Shown piece after piece: positions 44,642-53,347 of a stretch of DNA of 64,000 bases. Source of the DNA: CBDFGS01 sp965247255 (GTDB lineage: Bacteria > Chloroflexota > Dehalococcoidia > Lucifugimonadales > CAUZJF01); NCBI GenBank assembly GCA_965247255.1, contig CBDFGS010000012.1:372001-436000 (forward strand), in the 5' to 3' direction. Numbering within the stretch: position 1 is the first letter of the stretch; each line of letters begins with the position of its first letter. The position numbers and the translations under genes are program-made. Under the pieces are notes generated by a model. That model did no database searches. It saw only the letters and a list, made by a program, of their open reading frames with translations, and was not told the origin of the DNA.

Positions 44642-46146
44642 GACCGGCTCCCCGCCAGGAGAGCCATGTAGTCCCTGGTCGAGGTTGTTGCAACGTTGGT
44701 CCTGGGCAGATACGGGTACAACTCCATGTCGAGTCTAGGCGGTCGACCCTCGATCCTGCACAGCACCAGGTGCTTGACAGCATCGAAGCTCACAGCCCCG
44801 AGTCGAATGGCGTCTCGTACGGCGTCGTGGACTTCTTCCGGCTGGAAGTTCTCCATCAGTCTGAGCACCTGCACGAACTCCCTCTTTCCTCGCTTGCCCA
44901 TCCTCGACTCCAGCAGCCGCCGCAACACTCCGAACTCCTCGGGCAACTCCCATCCAACCAGCGGCGCCGCCTGATCCAATGCCCTCGTCTTCTTCTCAAG
45001 GAGCGGCAGGTAATGGAGAGGGTCGAAGACGAAGTCGTCTCGATCGTAGGACCGCCGATGGCGGGCGATGACTTCAGCGCCACAGCTGATCACAACCTCG
45101 TGTACATATCCGCGGACCAGAACGTCCCGATGACCGTAGGCCACCGGGACCGAATAGTCATTGGTCCGGTATCTGACCAGGGACAGAGAACTGACCCTCG
45201 TCGCGTGCTTGTCGCTGGCGTCGTACGGTACGGCCGGCAGAGGCAGCAACTTCTCCAGGTCCCGCTCCAGCCGTTCTCCTATCGTCTCGTTGCGGCCGCG
45301 GAGTCGATCTTCGAACCGTCTGAGGCAGTGTTGCTCCAGATGAGCATTGAGGGCATCGAAGCTCTCGAACGATGGAATGGGCACCAGGAAGTTCCGGCGG
45401 ACATAGCCGACCAGACCTTCTACTTTGCCCTTATCGTTCCCTTTGCCTGGACGGCCAAACCGGTCCTCGAACAGGTAGTGGGACTGAAGCTCGGAGAACA
45501 CCCTGGTCCGCTGCCGGCGACCATCTCCCAGGATTCTGGCTACCGCGAGCGTGGTGTTGTCGTAGAGGATGCTCTGAGGCACTCCGCCCAGGAACGCGAA
45601 GGCGGAGACGTGTCCGTCGCAGAATGACTCCGTCGTCTCGGCGGGATACGCCTTCACATAGCACCCGTCGCTGTGAGGGAGGTCCAGGGCGAAGTAGTGG
45701 GCTTTGCGTTCCACTCCGCCGATGACCACCCACGCTTCGCCAAAGTCACACTGGGCATGTCCCGGGGAATGGGACAGTGGTACGAACATCTCTCGGGTCC
45801 GACGACGGCGTTCTCGAACGTAGTCTTTGACTATCGTGTACTTGCCGGTGAAGCCGTGTTCGTCTCTGAGCCGTTCGTAGATACGCTTGGCGGTGTGACG
45901 CTGCTTCTTCGGTGAGCTCAGATCCTGCTCCAGGATCTGGTCCATCACACCCTTATATGGATCGAGCTTCGGTCTGCGAGCCGGTCGTTGCCGTCGATAC
46001 CCTGGGGGCACGGAGTACTCGAGCATCTTGCGCACCGTGTCCCGGTGTACCCCGAACACTCGGGCCGCCTCTCGGACGCTCATCCCTTCGACGAAACAAG
46101 CCTTGCGAACACGGAGGTAAATACCCACCTTGTACATCCAATCCAC
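44638..46146 (-). CDS. istA: IS21 transposase IstA (copy 2)
   Basis: 502 residues with the HTH MSVREAARVFGVHRDTVRKM and DDE core residues in CDFGEAW, LYDNTTLAV and KGKVEGLVGY. It differs from copies 1 and 3 by only a few substitutions. The GTG start is preceded by the same sequence as in the other copies. Intact and likely active. Confidence 0.95.
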   Translation of the reverse strand: MDWMYKVGIYLRVRKACFVEGMSVREAARVFGVHRDTVRKMLEYSVPPGYRRQRPARRPKLDPYKGVMDQILEQDLSSPKKQRHTAKRIYERLRDEHGFTGKYTIVKDYVRERRRRTREMFVPLSHSPGHAQCDFGEAWVVIGGVERKAHYFALDLPHSDGCYVKAYPAETTESFCDGHVSAFAFLGGVPQSILYDNTTLAVARILGDGRRQRTRVFSELQSHYLFEDRFGRPGKGNDKGKVEGLVGYVRRNFLVPIPSFESFDALNAHLEQHCLRRFEDRLRGRNETIGERLERDLEKLLPLPAVPYDASDKHATRVSSLSLVRYRTNDYSVPVAYGHRDVLVRGYVHEVVISCGAEVIARHRRSYDRDDFVFDPLHYLPLLEKKTRALDQAAPLVGWELPEEFGVLRRLLESRMGKRGKREFVQVLRLMENFQPEEVHDAVRDAIRLGAVSFDAVKHLVLCRIEGRPPRLDMELYPYLPRTNVATTSTRDYMALLAGSRS

Positions 46147-46197
46147 CTTCAGTCAGGTTCTGTCGTTCCTGATTGAAGGCGACAGGCGGTACAGTTT

Positions 46198-47460
46198 TCA
46201 AACGCCACACCTCAGCGCTCGACCGCCCAGGTGGTACATTATCTCTCCGCCCTTCACAATAGGTCCAGGTTCTCGGACGAAGCCCAGGATGTCCGCCCAA
46301 ACTGCGTCTTCCAAAGGGAGGGCAGGGATATGCTTACTCGGGCATTTGCCCTGAAGCCTACCCCTGAAAGGAGACTTTCCGCCGCACCTGTAGTAGGCCT
46401 CACGCTTTCCGCTAGGCCGAGTCACGTCAGAACCTTGGAAGGTAAGGCCACATCTATCGCATCTGACAAGTCCTCGCAGGAGGTGTCTCCTCTTTGAGTT
46501 GCGAGCCGACATTATCTGATTCGACCGAAGAACCCGCTGTGCCGTATCCCAATCAGTGGCCTCCACAATAGCGGGTACGGCCCGGCTTATGAGCTCCCGT
46601 GGTTTCTTGCTCCGCTTGCCGTACACGTGCTCTCCCTTATATACGCTGTTTACGACTAGGTTGCGTACGCGTCCGGGCCTCCACACGGCAGCTGTGCTGT
46701 GCTTCCTCTTCCCGTCCGGGTCCGTCTTTGAGGTTTGGCGCCCATCCTTGGCGTACGACGGAGGAACAGAAAGAGCGTTCAGGTGTTCCGCGATCCTGAT
46801 GCAGGACCATTTCTCCTCCCGTAAGAGGCGGTAGATCAGCCTGACAACGTCCGCCTCAGACAGGAGAAGTCCTGCGAGCGGCGAGTTGCTAACGAGCAAC
46901 CGTGCATTCTTCTTCCTCCCTTCTACAATATAGCCGTACGGCACGATACCACCCAACCACACGCCCTCTTTTGCCCAATAATTAGTACCGGAGATCGACC
47001 GTTCGATCTGTGTATCTCGAGCAAAGCCAGCAGAAGCAGCGAAGACATTGAACATGAACCTCCCGGACGGAGACGACATGTCAAATTCCTCTGTGAGACT
47101 CCTTACAGCTACACCTAGCTGATCAAGTTGGTGGGTCGAGTTAAGTATGTCCCGAGGGTCCCGGCCTAGGCGATCAATCTTGTAAACAAGCACCGTGGAG
47201 AACTTCCCGTCCCGAGCGTCCTCGACCAGCTTCATGCCTCCGGGCCGCTCGAGAAGCGGTATGGTGCCGGAGACTCCGTCATCCAGGTAGAACTCATGAA
47301 CCTGCATTGGTCCGCCGATCAGGCCCTGCAACTCTACCCATTTTCTGGCGGCTTCTACCTGAGTCTTAATAGTCTGATTTTCCCTTTGCTCCTCGGAGGA
47401 GACGCGGGCGTAGACAGCCGTCGCGCTCGACTCCGGAGTACGTGCCAATGGGTCATCCAT
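46198..47460 (-). pseudogene. Large serine recombinase, 3' end replaced by IS21
   Basis: The N-terminal resolvase domain has the catalytic Ser21 in YARVSSEEQ and the Arg-rich YKIDRLGRD. A recombinase domain follows, with a zinc-ribbon at RCDRCGLTFQG and YYRCGGK. Native sequence stops at 46259, about 400 residues in, and the last 20 codons come from the IS end. The family normally carries a coiled-coil domain beyond the zinc ribbon that controls integration direction; here it is cut off. The start overlaps the excisionase-like gene by 8 bases. It may be inactive or deregulated. Confidence 0.85.
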
Positions 47461-47659
47461 GTCGCTTTCCTCCTGGTCTGGGGCCTGGCTTGCGTCTATT
47501 GGCCATGTATGCTTCTAGCGACTCGATGTCCGCAAGCCAGTCGCGGCCCACCTTCTCGCCTTCGATTGTGCGGGACTCGAGCAAGCGTCTTACGTGGTCC
47601 GCAGAGAGTCCGAATCTCTCGCTGGCCTGTCCTGTAGTTAGATATCCCTCGATGCTCAT
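47453..47659 (-). CDS. Excisionase-like helix-turn-helix protein
   Basis: 68 residues from the ATG at 47659. The frame also runs back into IS21 copy 3, but that part is IS sequence. LTTGQASERFGLSADHVRRL followed by VGRDWLADIESLEAYM is the winged-HTH layout of MerR/excisionase-type proteins encoded with recombinases. Its end overlaps the serine recombinase start (ATGGATGA), so the two are translated together. It probably binds the 30-bp palindrome just upstream and represses its own operon, or directs recombination. Confidence 0.8.
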   Translation of the reverse strand: MSIEGYLTTGQASERFGLSADHVRRLLESRTIEGEKVGRDWLADIESLEAYMANRRKPGPRPGGKRHG

Positions 47660-47662
47660 GGC

Positions 47663-47692
47663 GTTATTATACACGTATACGTGTATAATAAC
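47663..47692. promoter_or_regulatory. Perfect 30-bp palindromic operator overlapping the recombinase promoter
   Basis: GTTATTATACACGTA is followed immediately by its exact reverse complement. It begins 3 bases upstream of the excisionase-like ATG (47659). Each half carries TATAAT on one strand; for the minus strand the TATAAT ends 6 bases before the ATG, so the message would be leaderless or nearly so. It is a strong candidate for dimer binding and autoregulation, and the mirror-image TATAAT could also fire towards IS21 copy 3. Confidence 0.75.
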
Positions 47693-47843
47693 TAATGGTT
47701 GTCTCCGCCGCCCACACTTGCTTGGTTGAGATGTGAAGGGCGGAGAGATAATGTACCACCTGGGCGGTCGAGCGCTGAGGTGTGGCGTTTGAAAACTGTA
47801 CCGCCTGTCGCCTTCAATCAGGAACGACAGAACCTGACTGAAG

Positions 47844-49352
47844 GTGGATTGGATGTACAAGGTGGGTATTTACGTCCGTGTTCGCAAGGCTTGTTTCGTC
47901 GAAGGGATGAGCGTCCGAGAGGCGGCCCGAGTGTTCGGGCTACACCGGGACACGGTGCGCAAGATGCTCGAGTACTCCGTGCCCCCAGGGTATCGACGGC
48001 AACGACCGGCTCGCAGACCGAAGCTCGATCCATATAAGGGTGTGATGGACCAGATCCTGGAGCAGGATCTGACCTCACCGAAGAAGCAGCGTCACACCGC
48101 CAAGCGTATCTACGAACGGCTCAGAGACGAACACGGCTTCCCCGGCAAGTACACGATAGTCAAAGACTACGTTCGAGAACGCCGTCGTCGGACCCGAGAG
48201 ATGTTCGTACCACTGTCCCATTCCCCGGGACATGCCCAGTGTGACTTTGGCGAAGCGTGGGTGGTCATCGGCGGAGTGGAACGCAAAGCCCACTACTTCG
48301 CCCTGGACCTCCCTCACAGCGACGGGTGCTATGTGAAGGCGTATCCCGCCGAGACGACGGAGTCATTCTGCGACGGACACGTCTCCGCCTTCGCGTTCCT
48401 GGGCGGAGTGCCTCAGAGCATCCTCTACGACAACACCACGCTCGCGGTAGCCAGAATCCTGGGAGATGGTCGCCGGCAGCGGACCAGGGTGTTCTCCGAG
48501 CTTCAGTCCCACTACCTGTTCGAGGACCGGTTTGGCCGTCCAGGCAAAGGGAACGATAAGGGCAAAGTAGAAGGTCTGGTCGGCTATGTCCGCCGGAACT
48601 TCCTGGTGCCCATTCCATCGTTCGAGAGCTTCGATGCCCTCAATGCTCATCTGGAGCAACACTGCCTCAGACGGTTCGAAGATCGACTCCGCGGCCGCAA
48701 CGAGACGATAGGAGAACGGCTGGAGCGGGACCTAGAGAAGTTGCTGCCTCTGCCGGCCGTACCGTACGACGCCAGCGACAAGCACGCGACGAGGGTCAGT
48801 TCTCTGTCCCTGGTCAGATACCGGACCAATGACTATTCGGTCCCGGTGGCCTACGGTCATCGGGACGTTCTGGTCCGCGGATATGTACACGAGGTTGTGA
48901 TCAGCTGTGGCGCTGAAGTCATCGCCCGCCATCGGCGCTCATACGATCGAGACGACTTCGTCTTCGACCCTCTCCATTACCTGCCGCTCCTTGAGAAGAA
49001 GACGAGGGCATTGGATCAGGCGGCGCCGCTGGTTGGATGGGAGTTGCCCGAGGAGTTCGGAGTGTTGCGGCGGCTGCTGGAGTCGAGGATGGGCAAGCGA
49101 GGAAAGAGGGAGTTCGTGCAGGTGCTCAGACTGATGGAGAACTTCCAGCCGGAAGAAGTCCACGACGCCGTACGAGACGCCATTCGACTCGGGGCTGTGA
49201 GCTTCGATGCTGTCAAGCACCTGGTGCTGTGCAGGATCGAGGGTCGACCGCCTAGACTCGACATGGAGTTGTACCCGTATCTGCCCAGGACCAACGTTGC
49301 AACAACCTCGACCAGGGACTACATGGCTCTCCTGGCGGGGAGCCGGTCATGA
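47844..49352 (+). CDS. istA: IS21 transposase IstA (copy 3)
   Basis: 502 residues, full length, DDE residues conserved as in the other copies (CDFGEAW, LYDNTTLAV, KGKVEGLVGY). A few substitutions separate it from copies 1 and 2 (for example HGFPGKYT where they have HGFTGKYT). The start is the same GTG, with the stop overlapping istB. Confidence 0.95.
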   Translation: MDWMYKVGIYVRVRKACFVEGMSVREAARVFGLHRDTVRKMLEYSVPPGYRRQRPARRPKLDPYKGVMDQILEQDLTSPKKQRHTAKRIYERLRDEHGFPGKYTIVKDYVRERRRRTREMFVPLSHSPGHAQCDFGEAWVVIGGVERKAHYFALDLPHSDGCYVKAYPAETTESFCDGHVSAFAFLGGVPQSILYDNTTLAVARILGDGRRQRTRVFSELQSHYLFEDRFGRPGKGNDKGKVEGLVGYVRRNFLVPIPSFESFDALNAHLEQHCLRRFEDRLRGRNETIGERLERDLEKLLPLPAVPYDASDKHATRVSSLSLVRYRTNDYSVPVAYGHRDVLVRGYVHEVVISCGAEVIARHRRSYDRDDFVFDPLHYLPLLEKKTRALDQAAPLVGWELPEEFGVLRRLLESRMGKRGKREFVQVLRLMENFQPEEVHDAVRDAIRLGAVSFDAVKHLVLCRIEGRPPRLDMELYPYLPRTNVATTSTRDYMALLAGSRS

Positions 49353-50116
49353 CCAACAAGTCCACGATGTTGCTCGAACACAACCTCAAGCAACTCAAGC
49401 TCCCCACGTTCCTGAGGGAGTACGACAAGCTGGCATCCCAGTGTGCCAGTGAGGGAGCTGACCATCCGGACTACCTGCTGCGACTATCGGACTTGGAGCT
49501 GATCGACCGTCACCATCGCATGGTGGAACGTCGGATCAAAGCAGCCCGCTTCCCGACGACCAAGAGCCTCGACACCTTCGACTTCCTGTCTATGCCGTCC
49601 CTGAACAAGGCTCTGGTTCTGGAGCTGGCACGATGCGAGTACATCGAGCGCCCCCACAACGTCATCGCTCTCGGCAACAGTGGCACCGGCAAGACCCATA
49701 TCGCCCTCGGGCTCGGTCTGGCTGCGTGTCAGAGGGGACTGTCCGTGGGCTTCACCACCGCCGCTGCTCTGGTTCACGAGCTGATCGAGGCCAGGGACGA
49801 ACGGCGTCTGCTCAACCTGCAGAGAAGGCTCGCACGACTCAAGCTTCTGATCATCGACGAACTGGGCTTCGTGCCCTTGTCCAAGACTGGCGCCGAGCTC
49901 CTCTTCGAGGTGTTCAGCCAGCGTTACGAGCGTGGATCGGTCCTGGTGACCTCCAACCTGCCCTTCGTCGAGTGGACCGAGGTGTTCGGCTCTGAACGGC
50001 TGACCGGAGCTCTCCTCGACCGCCTCACCCACCATGTCGACATCCTGGAGATGAACGGGGACAGCTACCGACTCAAGCACAGCAAGAAGATTCCTGGCCG
50101 CCAGCTATCTGACTGA
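49349..50116 (+). CDS. istB: IS21 helper ATPase IstB (copy 3)
   Basis: 255 residues, AAA+ ATPase with GNSGTGKTHIALGLGLA and LLIIDELGF. Full length. It starts on the ATGA overlap with istA. It ends with KKIPGRQLSD. Confidence 0.95.
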   Translation: MTNKSTMLLEHNLKQLKLPTFLREYDKLASQCASEGADHPDYLLRLSDLELIDRHHRMVERRIKAARFPTTKSLDTFDFLSMPSLNKALVLELARCEYIERPHNVIALGNSGTGKTHIALGLGLAACQRGLSVGFTTAAALVHELIEARDERRLLNLQRRLARLKLLIIDELGFVPLSKTGAELLFEVFSQRYERGSVLVTSNLPFVEWTEVFGSERLTGALLDRLTHHVDILEMNGDSYRLKHSKKIPGRQLSD

Positions 50117-50410
50117 GCCTGATCTCCAACGCCCCACGAACCTTGATGCCCATTCTACGGCGTTCAGTGGTACAGTTTTGCTCCGCCCCGCTGGTACGTT
50201 TTCACACCGCCCTTGACATTGAGAGGTAAAAACCGAGAAAACGCGGCAATGGGTATTGTGAGCACACCTCAGCCGCGAGGAACTCCTTTAGGTGAGAAGA
50301 GCTGCCGTTGCCCGCCCCGCCTATGCCGCTAGCTAGAAAAGGAATAAGACGAAGAAGTAGGCAACTCATCTCCGGAGCGTCAGCACGCCCGGTTCACCGA
50401 ACGACAAGGA

Positions 50411-51595
50411 CTATTCCAGCGTTACTGAGGCGACGCGGTTATAGGAGTCCCTGAGGACCGTCAAGGCGTCGGCGTCCGTGTCTCCGTAGTGGATGTCTTG
50501 CCTGAAATCGGACTCGCTGTGCACTAAAGGGACGTAGGGATCCCAATTCTGACCGCCGGTCCGATTCACCACGTTGTAGCTGGGCCCGTATTTCCCGATA
50601 TTGACGGCTCTAACGTCCTTCGCTCCCGCTTCAAGGAGGAGGTTGCGTGCGCATTCTATAGAGAATCCTGCAGTCGCAAAATCGTCCACCACCACCACAG
50701 ATTTCTCTTCAATTCGTGAACTATGCCCGGAGTTCAGGTGTATGGTATTAGCCTGATTGGTGAATTGAACGTCGCGTCCTTGGTCTCTCCTCTGACCGCT
50801 GTCGAGAGCGGGGTTGTGTCTTATCAGTAGGTCTTCCACGTACCTATCCCTGAATAATCTGGCACCCATGTGGACGAACGGTTCCATCGCCGAGTTTGGT
50901 CCCCCTTGGCTGCCCGGGTAAGTAGTCCACGTGTCGGCCTCCGTGTGTAACCCGTCACCATAGATGCTGCCAATCAAGTGGTACATTATCAGTTCGCGAA
51001 CCGTTAAAGGCCCATTCATGGGATCGCTGCCATATTTGAGAAAACGGAGCAATCCTTGCTTGAGGGCAAGAATCCCAGCACCATTCCCGTCTAACATGGC
51101 CATGACTTCTACCGAGGCACCGTTAGCGTCCTTCTCGTCGAGCTTCCAGTACCAGTAGCGTTCCTTCATGAAGCACTCTCGCACGACGAGGCTGAACAGC
51201 CGCGGATCGCGTACGTTTATGCCGTAGGGGTACGAGGCGTTGGACCATCCTGCGTTGAAGTAGGCGATCCGGGCGTGCGATGCGGACCGCATGTCCAGGT
51301 CAGAATCGCCCAGCCAGACGATTTGATTCTGGCTAATCCCGAATTCGTTGAGGGCCTCGGACACCCACGTAGGGCTGCCCTTCTTAGCTCCAACCGACTG
51401 ACGCGTCAGTGCCAGATCGTATGATAAACCCGACGCGTGAATTCTCGCAGAAGCGTCATCCCTATTGGACGCGACCGCGATTGACAAGCCAGCTTCCTGA
51501 AGGTCATCGATCATCTCCGGGACGCCATCGACAGGATTGGACTTTGGGTCAACTAGCGTCCCATCAAGATCAAGTATTACTGCCTTTACGGCCAA
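50411..51595 (-). CDS. HAD phosphatase fused to phosphoribosyltransferase domain (ShosT-like)
   Basis: 394 residues in two domains. The N-terminal HAD hydrolase has ILDLDGTLVD with nucleophile Asp9, the Ser/Thr motif AVASN and VWLGDSDLDMRSA. The C-terminal half is a type I phosphoribosyltransferase with the PRPP loop VVVVDDFATAGFSIECARNL and a helical insert between. It lies downstream of a DprA-like gene with a 26-base overlap. A phosphoribosyltransferase paired with a DprA homologue is the composition I know for ShosTA, a toxin-antitoxin/anti-phage pair. By that analogy this is the toxin. The placement in a mobile region supports it; no assay or search was done. Confidence 0.75.
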   Translation of the reverse strand: MAVKAVILDLDGTLVDPKSNPVDGVPEMIDDLQEAGLSIAVASNRDDASARIHASGLSYDLALTRQSVGAKKGSPTWVSEALNEFGISQNQIVWLGDSDLDMRSASHARIAYFNAGWSNASYPYGINVRDPRLFSLVVRECFMKERYWYWKLDEKDANGASVEVMAMLDGNGAGILALKQGLLRFLKYGSDPMNGPLTVRELIMYHLIGSIYGDGLHTEADTWTTYPGSQGGPNSAMEPFVHMGARLFRDRYVEDLLIRHNPALDSGQRRDQGRDVQFTNQANTIHLNSGHSSRIEEKSVVVVDDFATAGFSIECARNLLLEAGAKDVRAVNIGKYGPSYNVVNRTGGQNWDPYVPLVHSESDFRQDIHYGDTDADALTVLRDSYNRVASVTLE

Positions 51596-52721
51596 GACCC
51601 TGCTCCTCCCATTCCCGCTTAAGAGCCGACAACAGGTCCTTGAAGTCTTCGTCGTCTACTGAATAGGAGTCCAGGATTCGCTCGAATTCCCGTTGCACGG
51701 ACTCAAACGGACTCGAGCGGAATCTACGAACCGGAGCGCCTTCGAACGCTGGAGTCAGCAACTCCAGTAAGTGGGCCATACTGCTCTTCGAGTCGAGGTC
51801 GAATATAGGGGCCTCGTCGTTCTTCAACAAGCGCAGTATTCCGTTCGAATGGGGGGAGTTCCGGTTGGTGACTCCGAAAACTACTCGGCCGTACTCCTTA
51901 GCGAACCTATAGGTATGAGCAGTCCCGCTGCTTTCTTCTGCTTCAATAGGCACTGTTGCGAAGGAAAGTCCGGCCTGGATGCGATTACGCCTGATGAACC
52001 TCGCTCTCGAATACGACTCGCTTGGCAGGTACTCGGAAACCACGCACCCACTTCCGCCAATGATCTGGGCCCTAGTGTGTCCGGTGCCCGCAGGAAACAC
52101 AACGTCGATTCCAGTTCCCAGCACCGCGACCGTGGGGATACCAAGGTCTACGGCAGTTTGGTGAACAGCCTGGTCGATACCTTCGGCAAGCCCGGCGACA
52201 AGACCGAATCCATGTTCGCCGAGCCACTGACTGAGTACGCGGCTTCTCTTTATTCCCTCCGCAGACGCATTGCGTGTCCCTACGACGGCAATAAGATTTG
52301 GGACTGAAATGGTGGCTACGTCGCCCTGCACGAACAGCCACCTTGGGGGACTCTTTATTTCGCGGAGACGCTGAGGAAAGGCCTCGTCGGTCTCAAAGAC
52401 TAGGCTGACATGCTGCCTGGCGAACGTTGCTAACGCTCGTGTGGCCTCTTCCTCTAGCTTCCTTCTATTGCTCCTAATAGCCCTTATGATTGTGTCATGG
52501 CCCTTCACGCCAGCGCGACCGAGTAAGTGTTGCAGCTGGTCCGGGCTGGATTGCCATACCATCCCGAGATCCCAAAAACCGTCGATGAGCGCTTTCAGAG
52601 ACTGCTCGCCTAGCCCCTTGACACGAGACAACGCGACAAAGTTCAGGCGCTGAGCTTCCGGCGAAGGTGGGTGCCGCTCAGGGGTAAAAAAGCTGAGCTG
52701 TGGGTCGGTTTCTTCTCGCAA
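51570..52721 (-). CDS. DprA-like DNA-processing protein (ShosA-like)
   Basis: 383 residues. An N-terminal helix-hairpin-helix-like region (ALSRVKGLGEQSLKALIDGF) is followed by the Rossmann-like DprA domain with IAVVGTRNASAEGIK, GLVAGLAEGIDQAVHQTA and VAVLGTGIDVVFP, all DprA hallmarks; the last 80 residues are helical and acidic. Housekeeping DprA is usually encoded alone or near topA, whereas this one overlaps a HAD/PRTase gene in a mobile element. In ShosTA-type pairs the DprA homologue is the protective partner. It should be co-expressed with the downstream gene. The call to family is firm; the system call is moderate. Confidence 0.8.
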   Translation of the reverse strand: MREETDPQLSFFTPERHPPSPEAQRLNFVALSRVKGLGEQSLKALIDGFWDLGMVWQSSPDQLQHLLGRAGVKGHDTIIRAIRSNRRKLEEEATRALATFARQHVSLVFETDEAFPQRLREIKSPPRWLFVQGDVATISVPNLIAVVGTRNASAEGIKRSRVLSQWLGEHGFGLVAGLAEGIDQAVHQTAVDLGIPTVAVLGTGIDVVFPAGTGHTRAQIIGGSGCVVSEYLPSESYSRARFIRRNRIQAGLSFATVPIEAEESSGTAHTYRFAKEYGRVVFGVTNRNSPHSNGILRLLKNDEAPIFDLDSKSSMAHLLELLTPAFEGAPVRRFRSSPFESVQREFERILDSYSVDDEDFKDLLSALKREWEEQGLGRKGSNT

Positions 52722-53347
52722 GGTGTCTCACCTGGTCTCGGAGGCAGACCTTACTCGTTAGGTTATATCAACATCGATGGTGTTTCGGCTAGGGTCCCAG
52801 ATCTCGATTCGGGCGAACGGAAGTCCTGGAGCGCCATCATTCTAGGCCGGTTCTAGCTACGCCGGAAGATAGCAGCCTTTGACGTGATAGCCAAGGTTGA
52901 GTCTGAAGCCGGCGACGAGTGCGCATAGCCGCGCGTGCCCGTTCCGCTCGGCCTACACTACATTGGTTCGAATCACCGACTCGCGTAGACCTTGCCGGCC
53001 TCTGCCCGGTGGGTGACAAAAGTGACGCTTCGAGCCATGTACTGCCCGCCTAACACACACCTCCTAAACCCGGACATTCGGGGATAGTAGAATTAGTAGA
53101 GTATGGTGAGTTCCATCACTTTTATCACCCGCAGGGCTCCCTATGAGATTGTGGCGCGGCGCTCGGTGCTCAGGCTCAGGGGTACACGGGCCGCCGGCAG
53201 GGGTACGAGCTGCTGAAGTAGTCCACACTCGCTGACTCCTGGCGTCGCACTCCCTCCCCGTCACGTGTGCCCATCAAGTCCCTTCCAGGGCTGGGCGTTG
53301 GTCCAGGGCCCGGTTCGTACCCGTGTCCCGATGTCACTTCTCGACTA
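52722..53347. other. Intergenic stretch between the DprA-like gene and IS1380
   Basis: About 625 bases with no supported gene. GGTTCGAATC at 52974-52983 looks like a tRNA T-loop, but no cloverleaf could be built around it. The promoter of the DprA-like gene should be at the left end. Confidence 0.5.

Larger units (their letters stand above)
43772..46258 (-). mobile_element. IS21-family element, copy 2 (inverted)
   Basis: 2,487 bases, nearly identical to copy 3 and of the same length, in the opposite orientation. Ends are TGTCAAGGGCGG on the left of the plus strand and CCGCCCTTCACA on the right. Flanks are GAACTC and ATAGGT, with no target duplication. It truncates the tape-measure gene on one side and the large serine recombinase on the other. 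Confidence 0.92.
47732..50218 (+). mobile_element. IS21-family element, copy 3
   Basis: 2,487 bases from TGTGAAGGGCGG to CCGCCCTTGACA. A 6-bp target duplication TTGAGA is present at 47726-47731 and 50219-50224, so this copy arrived by simple transposition. It is in the opposite orientation to copy 2, and together the pair encloses the excisionase-like and serine recombinase genes. Confidence 0.95.

Noticed and set aside
52974..52983. GGTTCGAATC as a tRNA or attachment-site remnant
   Set aside because: No acceptor or anticodon arm can be formed and the flanks do not match the tRNA-Cys 3' end.
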